Shown here one piece after another: positions 25,229 through 37,915 of a DNA stretch of 64,000 nucleotides; the stretch's first letter is position 1, and every line of letters begins with the position of its first letter. The position numbers and the translations under genes are program-made. The stretch lies in the NCBI GenBank assembly GCA_022496185.1, contig WTXG01000001.1, forward strand, positions 186,001 through 250,000, read 5' to 3'. The stretch comes from Multifurca ochricompacta. Its lineage: Eukaryota; Basidiomycota; Agaricomycetes; Russulales; Russulaceae. The notes beneath the pieces are model-generated. The model did not search any database. It was not told where the DNA came from and saw only the letters and a program-made list of their open reading frames with translations.

Positions 25229-27663
25229 TCAATGATATTGGCCCCGGGAACTACCACCGAGCGCGTCCCGTACACTCCTCCTCAGCTCCTCATGGTCCAT
25301 ACCGCTAGCGTTCGATTCGCGCCCAACTGACGATCCTGGTTGTATGTGCGAAGGCGCAGAGCTAGCAGGGGCCACCTGTTCATCCCCGTCAACGAAATAT
25401 AGTATCTTCCGCGCTAACTCTTGAATCTCTCCTTGCCCGTCTCCCACCTCAGTCTCCTGGTACGATCGTGCTTGGGACCGGTGCGAGCGGGGTGTACCGC
25501 CAGCTGACGAAGTCGGCGTCACGGACCGTGAAACGGCTAGCTCGCGAACGTTGGGGATGAGCAGACCGGAAGAACGAATGTTGCTCATCAGTTGAGGGTC
25601 TGAAACGCAAACTAGTCAAAAACGTATCAAAAAGGAAGAAAAAATATTCTGACCCCCAGATTCCAAAAGTTGCACAATAGTCCAAACAGCGATGTGTTGG
25701 AATGTTGCATCTGGGCTAGTTAGGAATCGATGTAGGTATTGGTGCATGCCTCCTTCTGGTTTTTCCCATACATCGTTGAAAGCAGAATAATCGTCTGAAG
25801 CGGTCCGACCATCTAGCAGATAAAGTGAAACCGTCAGACTTGGGTCAGTTGTCAGCAGTCGGTGTGCTCATGAAATCCTAACCCTTGGAGGACAGATTGC
25901 CCAGTGCAGCAGCACTATTCCCTTGAACTTCCGAGCTAGGTGAATTCGTGAGTGGAATTAGCACCTCGCAAATCCCCATTTCCAAAAGTTGGCCCTTCAG
26001 ATCATCACTCAATGCTAGCACCGCAACGCAGGCCGTCATCTCGCTTTGCACGTTCATCGGAACGTCCAAAACTAGCTCTTTGATGGAATGCACGGCTCCT
26101 GCTTTGACGATTGCCAGTTTGTTCTTCTCCGAGCTAGCAGCGAGGTTTCGCAACGTCGAGATTGCATGACATTGTACCTCCTCATTGTCCTTGAACGAGA
26201 GGAGATTAATGAGCGGTTGCAAGAAGCCAGACTCAATGATCGGAGACTCATTTTGAGGGTGAATGGACACGTTGCGCACACAAGCAGCGGAGGAAAGGAT
26301 AAGCGGAAGGTAGGTAGACTGCAAAAGGCGCAAAAGGGGTTGTAGACCGTCCGCCTTGACAATCTCAAGCTGGTATTTCTCTGTAAACCGCGTCAAGCTT
26401 CGCGCGCATAAAGGCGAGGAGGCATCACACACCGTCACTCGCTAGATTTCGTAATGCTAGTGCAGCCTGGCATTGTACCTTCAAGCTTGTACTGTCCATG
26501 AGCTGCACCAGACTTGTAACTAGCTTGGGCTCGCTCTGTGCTAACTTTTTCCGGTTCGAGCCTAAGCAAGCCCAAATTGAGAGTCATCAACAAAACTCCG
26601 CCATTACACGCCCCCCCACACAATATCCAGGAATCTCACGCACCATCGACAGCGATGTTGCTTAGCGCAGTCGTGCAGTAGTACTGCACGTCCGTGTCGG
26701 GAGAGTTAAGCAGGCCGACGAGAACGGGAATAGCACCCGCATTGACAAGCTGCTGCCTGTTTTCATCTGTGATATGGTGCTCGTCAATCACTTCGTAGAT
26801 GTTAAAAAAATGAACAGACCTGAATGCGTCATGTTGAGCAGTGCGCCGGTCGCGTTCCGTTGTACGCGCATGTCCTTGGATCGGGCCAGCCGAGTGAGAG
26901 GAACAAGAGCACCGGACTTGGCAATCTTGGTCTTGTTATCATCTGCGAATGGACGTTATTTTCTCACGGTTCGCAAGAAGGCGAGAAGAGAAAGTGGGTA
27001 CCATGTGTGGCGAGATTGGTGACACATCCGACAGCATTGCACTGCACTTCAACGTTGGGACTAAGCATCTGGCGGATGAGAGGCTCAAGCCCGCCCAGTT
27101 TGACAATAAGCAGCTTATTCTCAGCTAATCCAACGTTATTCAATCGCGTGGACATTGAAGTCCAGATAAGACGCACTATTAACGGCCAGGTTTCCGAGAG
27201 CGGCGCTAGCTGCCCGCTGCACTTCTGTGTCATGACTGGAAAGGAGGAAAAGGATGGGGTCGAGTGTGTCGCGACCGACAGGGCGAACTTCTTTTTCGGT
27301 GATCTCAGCAAACGCAAGCGCCGCACTGCGCTGGAGGTCGACATTGTCAGAAAAAGAGAGCGTGGTCAGTGCGGATAGCGGAGAGCCACTAAAAAAGTTG
27401 GTCGTCGTCCGGTCTTTACAAAAGGTGAAGCAATGATTAAAAATTCAAAGTCTTGATGGGAGGAACCACGCACTCTCTAAATATTGGAGGAGGTCAGCCA
27501 CCGCCTCTCTCTCATTCTCCAATAGCAGGGGTTCATATGATTGGGAACTGCGGGACTGAACTGCAACGCCAAGTGAAGAGCGCTCAAAGATCAGCGTGAG
27601 GGGAGAATGTTTTGAAAGGCTGGACGTACAGCAAGACTCGCAGCAAGAGAATATGTTTCCCAT
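25229..27663 (-). CDS. VAC8: vacuolar armadillo-repeat protein Vac8
   Basis: Vac8 is a membrane-anchored adaptor for vacuole inheritance, nucleus-vacuole junctions and Cvt/autophagy. The N terminus [11 protein letters not shown] has the Gly2 myristoylation site and Cys7/Cys8/Cys11 for palmitoylation. After an intron inside the SH4 region the protein continues [21 protein letters not shown], the conserved Vac8 opening. A row of armadillo repeats follows (for example [61 protein letters not shown]). The C-terminal tail of about 115 residues is Ser/Thr-rich and probably disordered, ending GGSSRGQYH at 25229. The size and repeat order match the fungal family. Confidence 0.93.
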
Positions 27664-27923
27664 TAACGAAGAAAAGAAAGTGTACACTAGGCACTGGAGA
27701 GAATTTGAACGAAAGGGAAGGAGATGGCTGAATGGCTGACGGTAAGAGAGCAGAAGGCAGAGTACCGACCTGTGTTTGCCAGTTTACCTCATTGAAAGCT
27801 CACGTGCTTCTTAGCAGTGACAAGTGGCTGGTTCAACCACCCTTTGATAAGAGTTCAGATAGAGTTCAGTGATGCTTGCTATGAGTGCAACGGACTGCGA
27901 CAGTCATATTCTTTATGGCTTAA

Positions 27924-28520
27924 TTGACCCTTGGGAGTGTGATACATGTCCAGGGACTCGGACAGACTAACGTTGCGTGGTATGACAAAATTCAATGGAT
28001 AGCGGCCCAACTTCCGAATATCGAATGGGCACTACCTCAGGCGTACTTTCCGTCGAACAGGCTTCTTGATATCTTAAGCCCTCGAGCCCCTACAGCAACT
28101 CCAGACCCCTCAGCAACGTCCCATTTGGTTCGACATTTATATCACTCCCCCCGAGCCACAACGAATGGAACGAGGCTTGTATCATGTCTTCCTTCGCGAG
28201 CGTGGAGGAATTGCTCCAGGCCGAGGTCCATTGTGGTGCAGACCCCCATCCCATCCTCCTCATGGGCTTCAGTCAAGGAGCGTCCCCCAGCCTTCTGGTG
28301 GCACTGACAACTATGCATGAGCTTGGTGGTGTGATCAGCCTCGCGGGTTGGATCCCTCATAGGAGGCGTGAGGTCAGTTCCAACCTAATAGTATCGACGT
28401 GATGAATTCACAGATACCTGTTTGAAGAAAATCACCCATACAAAACCGCACCTCCCGATCTTCTGCAGACATGGTAGGAATGATGGTGATATACCAACGG
28501 ATTGCTCAGAAGAAGCCACG
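27924..28520 (+). pseudogene. decayed acyl-protein thioesterase (APT/LYPLA)-like copy
   Basis: Parts of an alpha/beta-hydrolase of the acyl-protein thioesterase family are readable but not in one frame: VQGLGQTNVAWYDKIQWIA ... WALPQA (from 27960), a short RPIWFDIY piece (near 28120), then SVEELLQAEV with the nucleophile motif MGFSQGASPSLLVALTT and GGVISLAGWIP (28184-28365), and last PIFCRHGRNDGDIP with the expected catalytic Asp (near 28455). Moving between these blocks needs about three frame changes that introns cannot supply. No good start codon precedes the first block, and the catalytic His region is not found before stops. It sits 260 bp from the divergent VAC8 start. Confidence 0.6.
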
Positions 28521-29035
28521 GCGGTGTAGTAACCTGGATTCAAGGTAGTCTTCATTTGCAGTCTGTCACTCGAGAGATGTGACACGTGGTTGACATTTCC
28601 ACCCCGTTTGCTCCCCTTGTGGATGCATCGCAGATGGTTTTGTGGCCGGCATCGTAGACTCGTAGACTGTAGGCGTTCTTCGCGGGTTTTTTGTATTCGT
28701 AGAAACCGCCTTCGGAAGAGTTGCTACATTTAACAGACCCTTATATTTACGATACGATACTCATTTATCAGGGATGTTCAAAAAGTGGATTAGGTCGTTG
28801 TTCGACAGCGCAGAGCGTGTCACATTGGCCTAACGCCTAACAAACTCAGGATTTAAGCCGCAGCTACGCACCCTTCAAGCTCAAGTACATCACTTGCGAG
28901 TCAAATTGTGACACGATAGATATATAGACCAAAGTACGTGCAGCCAGGCCCAGGACCAGTAACTATATTTGTTTGTACATGTTATGTGACCTGCCCCTGT
29001 GACAGCAACTTGCTCATTCATCACTCACCGCTCAC
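28521..29035. other. intergenic region before CCA1
   Basis: About 515 bp. The first 150 may still hold wasted 3' parts of the thioesterase remnant. The rest is AT-rich, with ttatatttacgatacgata near 28740 and tagatatatagacc near 28916, which may be TATA-like promoter elements for the following gene. Confidence 0.45.
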
Positions 29036-31272
29036 ATGCTTCGAGGGCTTCGAGGGAGACGGTACTTCAAGTTATCTCTGAGCCTGAGCGCACCACAAAT
29101 ACGCGCCATGTCCCATTCAGTTGCCTTTGTGCACGCCAATATCAATCTTAGTCGTATTTCTATTCCAGAGCGTTTAAACATTCATCTCACAGAGGTCGAG
29201 TCCCAACTGTGCGCCCTTTTGGATGACTGCACGAGACGTCTTGCAGAAAAGGGCGTCCACACTTCATGTCGCATTGCGGGTGGGTGGGTGAGGGATAAGG
29301 TGGGAGACTATCCTAATCTCGCTCTTAAGCAACATCGACCACCTGCAGCTTTTAGGATCCGACAGTCACGATATAGATATTGCGCTCGAGAACATGACTG
29401 GGCATGCATTTGCTATCGAGTTTACAGAGTTTGTCAGAAAGCTTAAGCATCTACCCGTAAAGTCAGTGGCTGTCGTTAAAGGCAACCCTGGGCAATCGAA
29501 GCATCTAGAAACCGCCAAAACTTCTGTTCTAGGTCTTGATCTCGATTTCGTGAACTTGCGGGATGAAGCGTATGCAGAAGACAGCCGTATACCGACGAAC
29601 GTTGTGAGTCGTTACTACGATGCTTACTCCTCTTCCTCTGAAGGAGTCTCAGATATATGGCACACCATTACAAGATGCATTGCGTCGGGATACCACAATA
29701 AACTCACTATTTTACAACGTGCATACAAGATCAATCGAAGACCATTGCAGTAAAGTATGTCATCTCCTCGCGCACGATTCAATTGATCCATTGATGTGAC
29801 CTCAGGGCCTTGATGACTTGAAAAATGGAATTATTAGGACTCCCCTCCCCCCTAAGCAAACATTTCTAGATGACCCCTTGCGGGTCATCCGTTGTGTTCG
29901 GTTTGCCAGCCGATTCGGGTTTGAGCTTGTACCTGAGCTGGAACAGTCAGCCCGTGACAGCGAGATCCAGGTGCGTTATGTGGTGAAATCCCGTATGACT
30001 CCCGCATCTATCTGATATATGATGGCGTTCGTGGAGTCCAGACAGCTCTACTTCAAAAAATAACTCGGGAACGAGTAGGAGAAGAGATAGACAAGATGAT
30101 GGGAGGTACAGTGTTATGAAGTCATCAGCGTTTTTGGCGCCGCCTAAGGAACGAATTACTTAGGCCGAAACCCTCTTTTGTCACTTCGTCTACTTGATGC
30201 CTTGTCTTTGTTCCCTCTCGTCTTCCATATACCACCGGCTGTCGCAGCAACCCTCTCTTCGCGGCCCTCATCAAAAACACTCGCCATAGCAGCCGCATCT
30301 ATCCTTCACACATTCCTCCAACCTGATGCAGCCCTTTTCCGTCATCCTCCACTTCATCCGCTTATTCTGTCAGGGATCACCTCATCGACATCCATCATTT
30401 CGCGATTGTACATGGCATGTGCGTTGACGCCCTACAAGGGGATCACGTATATCGACGAGAAGAAAAAGGAACGCCCTGCTCTCGAAGCTGTGATTCGTGA
30501 AGGCTTAAAGGTCGGAACAAAGAATCACTATCTGGATGGCATTCCTGCGCTCTTCCTTGCGTCCGAGTTACTCAAGTCACCAGATATTGAAGATGACAGA
30601 TTCAAGAGTCCTTCTGAGCGTGTAGCCATAGGTCAGCGCCGATCATCTCTATTGTTCCATGTCAGCTAAGGAACTTGTCCAAGGGCTACTCCTCCGCAGC
30701 ACCTCCGTGCACAATGGGCTTATTGGCGCCCACTGGACGACTTCGTTGTTCTTTTCCCTTATCCAAGAACTCGTAAACTGCTATGACGCCTCTGAAGACA
30801 ACTTTCATGGTATGGGCTTATCGTACTTACCGCCATTCGATATCCTGATAAAGCCTCGGCATAGTCGATGTTGCAGCTCAAGTGATTGACAAATATAATC
30901 GCTTTGCAAGTCGCATTGAAGAACTGGGAGTGCAGAAAGACGTAGATGCGAAGCCCGTTCTCGATGTGAGTCTGGTTACTGTGGCTTGCTGTCACAGCGT
31001 TCTGATATGAAGCTTTAAATTACCGACAGGGCCGCGAGGTCGTACAGATCCTTGGCGCACCGAAACCAGGTCAGTGGACGGGCAAGGTGCTTGCCGAGGT
31101 GGTTAAGTGGCAGCTCGGTCATCCGGGAGAACCCCGGGAAGAATGTGCTAAATGGCTTAAGGCCGAGCTAGCGGTAGGGCGAGTCTCGATAGAAGACGTG
31201 GGGCCAAGCACCCAGGCAAAACGACAAAAGAACAGTGCTGAGGAGATTGCGGCAAAGAAAAGTAGGAAGTAA
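29036..31272 (+). CDS. CCA1: CCA-adding tRNA nucleotidyltransferase
   Basis: Adds or repairs the 3' CCA end of tRNAs in cytosol, nucleus and mitochondria. Class II nucleotidyltransferase marks: RIAGGWVRDKLLG, then SHDIDIAL with the metal-binding DxD, VLGLDLDFVNLR, the RRDTTINSLFYN-type segment (near 29675) and FLDDPLRVIRCVRFASRFGF. The rest is the helical neck/body and tail domain, ending in a Lys-rich stretch at 31272. Two in-frame methionines, at 29036 and 29108, bracket a basic, hydroxylated stretch (MLRGLRGRRYFKLSLSLS), which looks like a mitochondrial presequence; yeast Cca1 also uses alternative starts. The gene has many short introns. Confidence 0.92.
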
Positions 31273-31491
31273 GAGGTTCTGCCACAGGCTATGGCAAATA
31301 CATGGAAAGAGGGATTGGTGATTGCAAATGAGAGCTAAAGTAGAGGAAGGAAGGAGGGATAGTTGGATACGTACAAGGAGGACAAGGCAAGCAAAACAGA
31401 GCAAGAGCATGATTCTACAGATCTCGATATGCAGTACTTGTTAGTGTTTGTTTACAACCGAGGCTTTAGGGTAAATTGGCAAACCCAAACC

Positions 31492-33001
31492 CTAGAAAAA
31501 AGAGATGACGGGGTCGAGATTTTGAACGTCATTCGGGCCGTAGATAGCGTTCTGATTGATGATGGGATCTGAGCCGAGGGTCAGCATATCGAAGCTTGAC
31601 CAATCAAAGTTGGACGATGGTGAGGAATGGAATGTTCCATCGATGTCGATGGAAGGGTCGAGAGAGAAACCGCTTCCCAAAGAGGGAGCATCGGGGAGAC
31701 AAACAGTCGGCGTCGGTGATACGAGCTTTGCATCGGGGTTGCCGGAAATGAAACAGCTGTAGTCGATGCTCTCCCGATGGGGAGGGGGGATGATTTGCAT
31801 TTGCGCGTTGTGATCAAGACCAACGCCGTCTTCGTTAAAGAGAAGCGCGTGAGGTTGCAAGTCATGGTACGATGCGGCCTGTTCATATTTCTGTAGATAA
31901 TGATAATGATAATCAGTACTTTGTCTTCGTCACGGAGGAGGCTGGAACTGGGCTCACATCCGGGAACGTATCCAGATATGATTCGTCTTCGTTGAGCTCC
32001 AAAACCGAGATTGCAGGGCTCGGAATGAGACCTGTTTTCATGACACGGACTCGAGGCCTCGGGGGAAAATTCGGAATATCGCAATCCCAAGGATATCCCA
32101 GCTCGGGGGAGGATGGCGAAGAGCTTCCCAAATCAGGTGTGGCAGGAGGAGATACCGAGGACGACGAGTTGGATGAGGATGGTTCGGGAGATGTGGGAGT
32201 GACACCAACGAATCCGGTACTAGCAGACGGCTTGTTGATCCCCCTCGCCTTCTCTGGGAGCGATGAAGCGACAAAGCCTTCACTGGTAGATGTGGCGGCC
32301 ACCTTAACCTTCTCCCGGGCCTTGGTTGCCAACTGGGCGTTTTTCTTTGTCGCCTTCTCCGAACGGGATGAGGGGGCGTACTTGTAGTCCGGATGAAGTT
32401 CCGCATGCTTACGCTTGGCAAGAGCGGCGATCTCGTGGAACGGAGCTTGAGCCTGAGCACTCATGTCCTTCCAGCTTTCGGCGGCGAGTTTGCTGACACA
32501 GCTGAGGTTCCTCTCGTCGGTGTTGTCAAGCTGCTTCGTGAACCATATGTAGGAGCGGTAAACCATGAAAGCATTCGGGGGACGAGACACGTGTTCTTGG
32601 TCGCGGCCGCGGTTGTGCGTAGAGCTGCGAGGAGTAACGTAGCCACCGAGAAGGACGTCAACGGCAGGACAATTCTTGATGATCTCGTCGAGAGCTGCAT
32701 TGGACTCTGTGGCACTGTTTACGCGATTGTAGGGACTCTTCATCGCCAAACGGGAACGAGTGCGAGGGACTCCAGTCGATGCGGCCGTCTGGGCACGCAT
32801 ACCGGATTTGTCGGTTGTGGTGAGCCAGAGGGGTGTATTCGTGAATGGGATGGCGGGAATGGGGGTTGACACGGGAACAACAAAGGGTATGTTAGACCGA
32901 GTAGGACAGGTGGTATTAGGAACGTGGCTGGACAGGCCATCATATCCGTTTCCACCAAGCTGTAGTTCTTCACCTATGGTTGATCCTAATAAGGCAGGCA
33001 A
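31492..33001 (-). CDS. HMG-box (SOX/MATA type) transcription factor
   Basis: Two exons, 33001-31958 and 31890-31492, joined by a 67-nt GT-AG intron (FPD then KYEQAASYHD), give 480 residues. The single HMG box at about residues 140-215 begins SRPPNAFMVYRSYIWF and has the SKLAAESWKDMS core, the sequence-specific sub-type found in fungal mating and sexual-development regulators. A basic, Ala/Lys-rich stretch follows the box, and the Ser/Pro/Asp-rich C-terminal half could be an activation region. There is no pheromone, receptor or homeodomain gene beside it, so nothing ties this locus to mating type. The targets cannot be read from sequence. Confidence 0.85.
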
Positions 33002-33966
33002 GGGGGGGGGGGATTAACAGGCGCGCGTACACAGTTACCAAATCGAGTAATCCCACTCACCCGTTTGCCCCCCTACTGAGACCGGCATTACCATGGGGTT
33101 ATTATGGATGCGCCTGACATTGCGGGTAGCGGGCATGATATCGAGTATATGAATGATGCTCAGATACAAAAGATGTTAAGAAAAAAGCGCAATCTCGAAT
33201 TTCTCTGGCCATTGCTCGCAGACAGCCCAGGAGCCTCTTGTACGCTGGTGGGGGCTTCAGCCAGAGGCCCGCGGGAGAGTTACCCCCCTCTATAAGCACA
33301 TAAACGCAGCCTCATGGTTTTCCCTTGGAAAATCACCTCGCGCGGACCCCTATTTCGGACTCCGCGACACCTACAGCCACCGCTTCAATGACTCTGCATA
33401 ATTAAATCAATCCCACCAACACACCCGTTGTCCGCGGGGTGTGAGAGTTGGGTGACCCATGGCAAATTCCCGGCTGGCTGAACCTGAGTCAGAAATAAAC
33501 CAAATCGCGCAGCAAATCCAACTCTTTCTTAGGCTAATCTCTTCAGGACATCTCTCTCCTGTCGCATTATTCATAAACATGAGGAGGCGGACAGTCTTCT
33601 TCTGATTGGTCCACCATTACCGATTGACGAGAATGGCGGACAATAGAAGGGTACACGCAGATACCTGCCTGTTTAGGTGCTACAAACGTTGGGTTCTAGA
33701 ACAGTCGTGGCACGAGGCGGTCAGCTGCGGTTGACCGGTTGTTAAACCCTCATACACTACTAGCATTCTAAGGAAAGAACAATGGCAATTCCAAGGCTAC
33801 CTACAAACAACAAAAACAAAGCAAACAAACAAATTATTAAACTTGCTGCTTGGGGGAAGGGCAAACTTCTCACGCCACGCATCAGATGTGCATGCACGTG
33901 ATGCGCGCTGTGTGGATCTTCCAACCCACCTTGTGCGCGTAATGTTTTGCCCATGGGCCCGTGGAG
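33002..33966. other. upstream region of the HMG-box gene
   Basis: About 965 bp between the HMG-box start and the ROK1 stop, both minus strand, so it should hold the HMG-box promoter. A run of G lies at about 33005-33014, and ctctataagca near 33288 resembles a TATA element on the plus strand. The two small overlapping frames near 33104-33299 on both strands look like chance. Confidence 0.5.
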
Positions 33967-36142
33967 TCATGGCGAGTCCTCCCCAGCATCGTCCGCAAAT
34001 CTTTCAGAGCGCAATTGTGATCTTTCCCGCTCTCGCAGAGCCTTCTCCCTTCGTCGCTGGCTTCCAGCAATCATGTCACTGGCGTAGCCATTAACTTTGT
34101 AATCGCCAATAGCAATGATGTCATCTTACCTCTTCTTGATTGCATCATTTTTTCCAATCCTCCGCGCAGGGTTAACAAACTCTGGGCGCTTCAGCTTCCC
34201 CATCTGTTTGCGCTTCAGCTTTGACGGTTTGGGTAGTTTCAATATCCACTCTGGTACAGATGAGCCTGATTGGAGGAGGACGTTCGCGATGCTGGTGTAG
34301 CAGATTTTCTTAGTACACTGTCACGTAGATGAGATACATCTACTGACGACTTCAGATACGGCGCATCCTCGTCGGTGAAATAAGTCAACGCCTTCCCTTC
34401 TCTACCAGCTCGACCGGTGCGACCTAGAACATGTTAGGGCAATTTCAACCAGGCGAGTGGGACATAAACGTCACCTATGCGGTGCACGTAACTCTGTACG
34501 CTTCGTGGGAAATCATAATTGATGACCTCTCGCACGCCCTTAAAATCCATACCACGTGCCATGACTTCCGTGCTGACCATTACCCAGCTCTCTCCTCGAC
34601 GCATTCGGCTGAGTGCATCATTTCGCTCTTTCTTGGTCATTCCCGCATGAAGACAATCGACATTAGGAATTCCATTCAGAACAAGCTCCTCGGAAAGGGA
34701 AGTTGCACGGGGCTGCGACGAGGTAAATATGAGGAGAGGAGGATTGTATGGTTGCGATAAGTATGCGCGTAAGGTAGGTAGCTTTGAGTGGTCGTCAGCC
34801 ACGTAGGTGAGCGATTGAGCAATCAGAGGTAGCGGCGTGTCTCTATTAGAGACCAAGGATATGAGAACAAGTAGGGACACCAAGACGAAACATACACATA
34901 CTTAAGACCCACAATAACACGAATGGGATCCCGAAGCATATCCAGTGCGATACGCTCCGCTCCCGCAGGAAGCGTAGCACTGAAGACCGCTTTCTGAATG
35001 TTTTCGTGAGTGCATGCAGTCACAATCTCCTGCACTTGGGCAAGGAACTCCTGGTCAAGCATCCTGTCGGCTTCGTCTAAGATGAGGTGACGGACACTGC
35101 CGAGTGCCTATGTTACAAATCGGTGCAAGCGTACGGACGTTCACATACTTGTGGAGGGAAAGGCGGCCAGACTGAAGTGACGACACAAGCCGCAAAGGTG
35201 TACTAATCACGACGTCTGACCATGTGATATCAATGGCAGTCTCCCAAGGCGATTGAAACGAAACTTGCCGACTTTGTCCTGTACAGTTTTATCCGCCAAG
35301 GTGGCAGCAGTCGCCTTGTTAAATAGCACAATGCGCCACTTTCTTCCTTGGGACAGCTTCAGGCATTCGTTATAGATCTGAGAGACCAGCTCCCGTGTGG
35401 GTGCAAGAATAATCGCGCGTATGCCTGTCCCAGCGACAGTCTTGGAGCTTGATATCGGAGTGCTGAGTAAGGCCATGATCGGCAGGAGGTAGGACAATGT
35501 TTTCCCCGTGCCAGTAGGAGAAATAGCGGCCAGGTCGCGGGACTGCAACACTAAGCTCGATGTTGTTTCAAAACAAATAAAGTGCCCACCTCGAGCAATA
35601 TCGGACATCCAGATGCCTGAATTCCTGTGGGATGCACATAGCCATACCGTCTCAGGTTAACCATTAATTGTGAAGGTATGACATATCGGCCCAGCAGTTC
35701 TTCAAAAGTATGTACGCTTTCTGGGACGTGTCTTCCCTTCGCTGTGACTCGGTGACTAAGTATCGGGGGGCCAGTGCTCTGCTTAGCGTTAGTGTCACCG
35801 GCACTGTCATCTTCATCTCCTGTGTTGGCGTTTCCATCAATAGCTTCTTCTTTCTTGGTTTTCATCTTCTTTGCGTGACCTTCTCTGTCGAGCCCAAAAG
35901 ATTTACGTTTCGACGCCCCAGATGTCGCATATTTGAAAAAGTCCAGCTCAGCAGGCAGCTCAGCGTCCCTATATACCTTTCCTTCCTTGCCTATCGCATG
36001 TTTATGGGATGATCCCTGCTTCGCTTGAGCACGAGACGAACTGGGGTCAACTAAAACGCACGTTAAACAGTTTAACATCGCTTTCGAATCTCTGCTTATC
36101 AAAGTTGACTCCTCCACGGGATAATAGATGAAATGCTTCCAT
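33967..36142 (-). CDS. ROK1: DEAD-box RNA helicase Rok1/DDX52
   Basis: Nucleolar ATP-dependent RNA helicase for 18S rRNA maturation. The start at 36142 gives [16 protein letters not shown], the conserved Rok1 opening. Motifs in order: Q-motif region VHPTGIQ, Walker [36 protein letters not shown], then the second RecA domain with [13 protein letters not shown] and the final [15 protein letters not shown] motif near 34420. The last exon (joined after IKK, acceptor ggaag) ends in a basic-acidic tail ([12 protein letters not shown] ... ADDAGEDSP) at 33967. Between DVKLFN and VDPSSSR (near 36065) the frame is off by one base and no intron of sensible size fits. Confidence 0.9.
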
Positions 36143-36410
36143 TGTGGGATACCTTTAAATTTCCTGCTTGAAGAGGCTCTAACTGTCTAGCCAGTTTCAA
36201 GCCGCCCGTGACTGGGCGAAATTTCGCGGTCAGGTGACTCAACCCCATTCTCTGAACTGACTGAAAGAAGTACCAACACACCAGCACATATATTAAATTA
36301 GGTTACGTGATTACAGGTCGCTGTGATATGCAATGTATCCGAGGGTTTTTAGCGAAGAGATGAAACCAGCAGCCCTGTTGTAATGCAAAATAGTGGCTTT
36401 CTAAGATAAG

Positions 36411-37915
36411 TCATGAGAATTTGAACGCCTTAGCATCATCCCACCCTTTCTTCAGTTGCTTTAAAGGAAGAATCAGGTGCTGTCAGCTTGCGGTGGTCGA
36501 AAGAACTTACTTCAAAAAAGACGAAGAGAAGGATTGTGTTAGGACCCAGTCGAATAAATGCAGGCGTCCAGCCCCTGAATAAAAAACCAGGGCCTTCGTC
36601 GCGCAGTGAGCGCCTAAGAATCCTCATTGGACTGGCATTTCCGCTCTGGTGATAGGATAAATCGAATCCACGATGTCATTGTGTAACCTTAAGCACACAC
36701 CTGCGACATAAGACGCGATTTCAGCACGTCGGCAGGTGCACAAACAGCTAATATCGGTCAGTCCGGATCTAAGTCTTGTAGGTCAGGCGATGCGGCTCAC
36801 TGGTGGCAACAAGCCCAGCCAAGCAGCTGGATACAGAATGTAGGAGTATATTGTCTTTCAGCTTGACGTTAAGAACTGGCACAACACGGTGCATCAGTTT
36901 AGACTTGAAGAAGTCATAGCTGGCAGGCAAGAATGTTCACAGCGTTATGCGTACGAGTTTGATATTATCACTTACGAGCCTACTTGAGAACCCTGGGACA
37001 CAGACTGGTGAGAGGAGTCATTACTACGCAAAAACCACCCACGTTCATCAACACAGCTCTTATCTACAGTCACATTTCAGCAAGAGAATGATGATCATAG
37101 TTTTACACATACTGTGTTTGTCCCAACACCTCTCGTCAAACCTCTCATGCCCTCTGACTTGACCAAACTGACCAGTCCGGCAAGAACATTCGAGTAATTG
37201 TACCGTTTCTCAGGCGGACGTAACATATCACTGGTCATACGAACTAGTAGGACATCTGAAAACCGGGGGGCTTCGGTTCCATTATTTTCTGTTCTGACAA
37301 AAACGCACCTGCAGGGTTGCCGGCCACCCCACCTAAACCACCTGCAACCATTGCGGCCACCAGTAACCGCCAAGAAGAGGCTTGACCCTCTCTTGACAAG
37401 GATAACTTCATTTTTTCGTAGCTTCCCAAGCGCACAAGAGAGTATGTCATCTGCCGCAGGATCGACGCAGTGACGCCAGTGTATAGACTACGAACTCCTG
37501 ACATTGCCATTGTTGTGCGTAGAATGGTGAAGGCTGACATAGGTTTTTCTCCGGGGATAGTTTTGAGGGTTTGCATCCGGCTGCGTGATTGCCTTCAGAA
37601 TGGAGAGACCTCAAACAAAGGGGATGACTGACACCTTGGTCAGGTCAAGAGGATGCGTACAGCATGCTGCTACTAGGCGATTCAGTGTTCAGTGAAATGA
37701 GTTGTGGAGATAGAGGATAACAACGTACAAGAGGCTGCAATTCCTGAGAGATAGAGAACGTCGATCAGAACGTCAATGCGAGAGAGTGGCTTGTTGCTGA
37801 CCTCCGAGCCTGTTGAATGTCACGCCGTCGCGTCAGAGGACAATGTTAGTATGTACACGACCATTCATGTGCAAATCGCTGACCAAAAAGGATACCCTCG
37901 AGACTGTTGTGTCAT
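36411..37915 (-). CDS. DIC1: mitochondrial dicarboxylate carrier
   Basis: SLC25 family inner-membrane carrier; the closest type is Dic1, which swaps malate or succinate for phosphate. Three repeats carry the carrier signature: THPLDLTKVRMQT, GNPADVLLVRM and CAPADVLKSRLM. Small exons spell the N terminus MTQQSRGYPFWLGGIAAS (start 37915, first introns inside Trp and Gly codons). The last exon QLKKGWDDAKAFKFS ends at 36411. Six helices are expected from the three repeats. The PADV in repeats two and three fits the dicarboxylate/oxaloacetate subgroup; the substrate itself is inferred from family likeness. Confidence 0.85.

Noticed and set aside
33102..33299. Overlapping 60-codon frames on both strands
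   Set aside because: Two strands open at once over the same GC-rich bases, with no homologue recognised.
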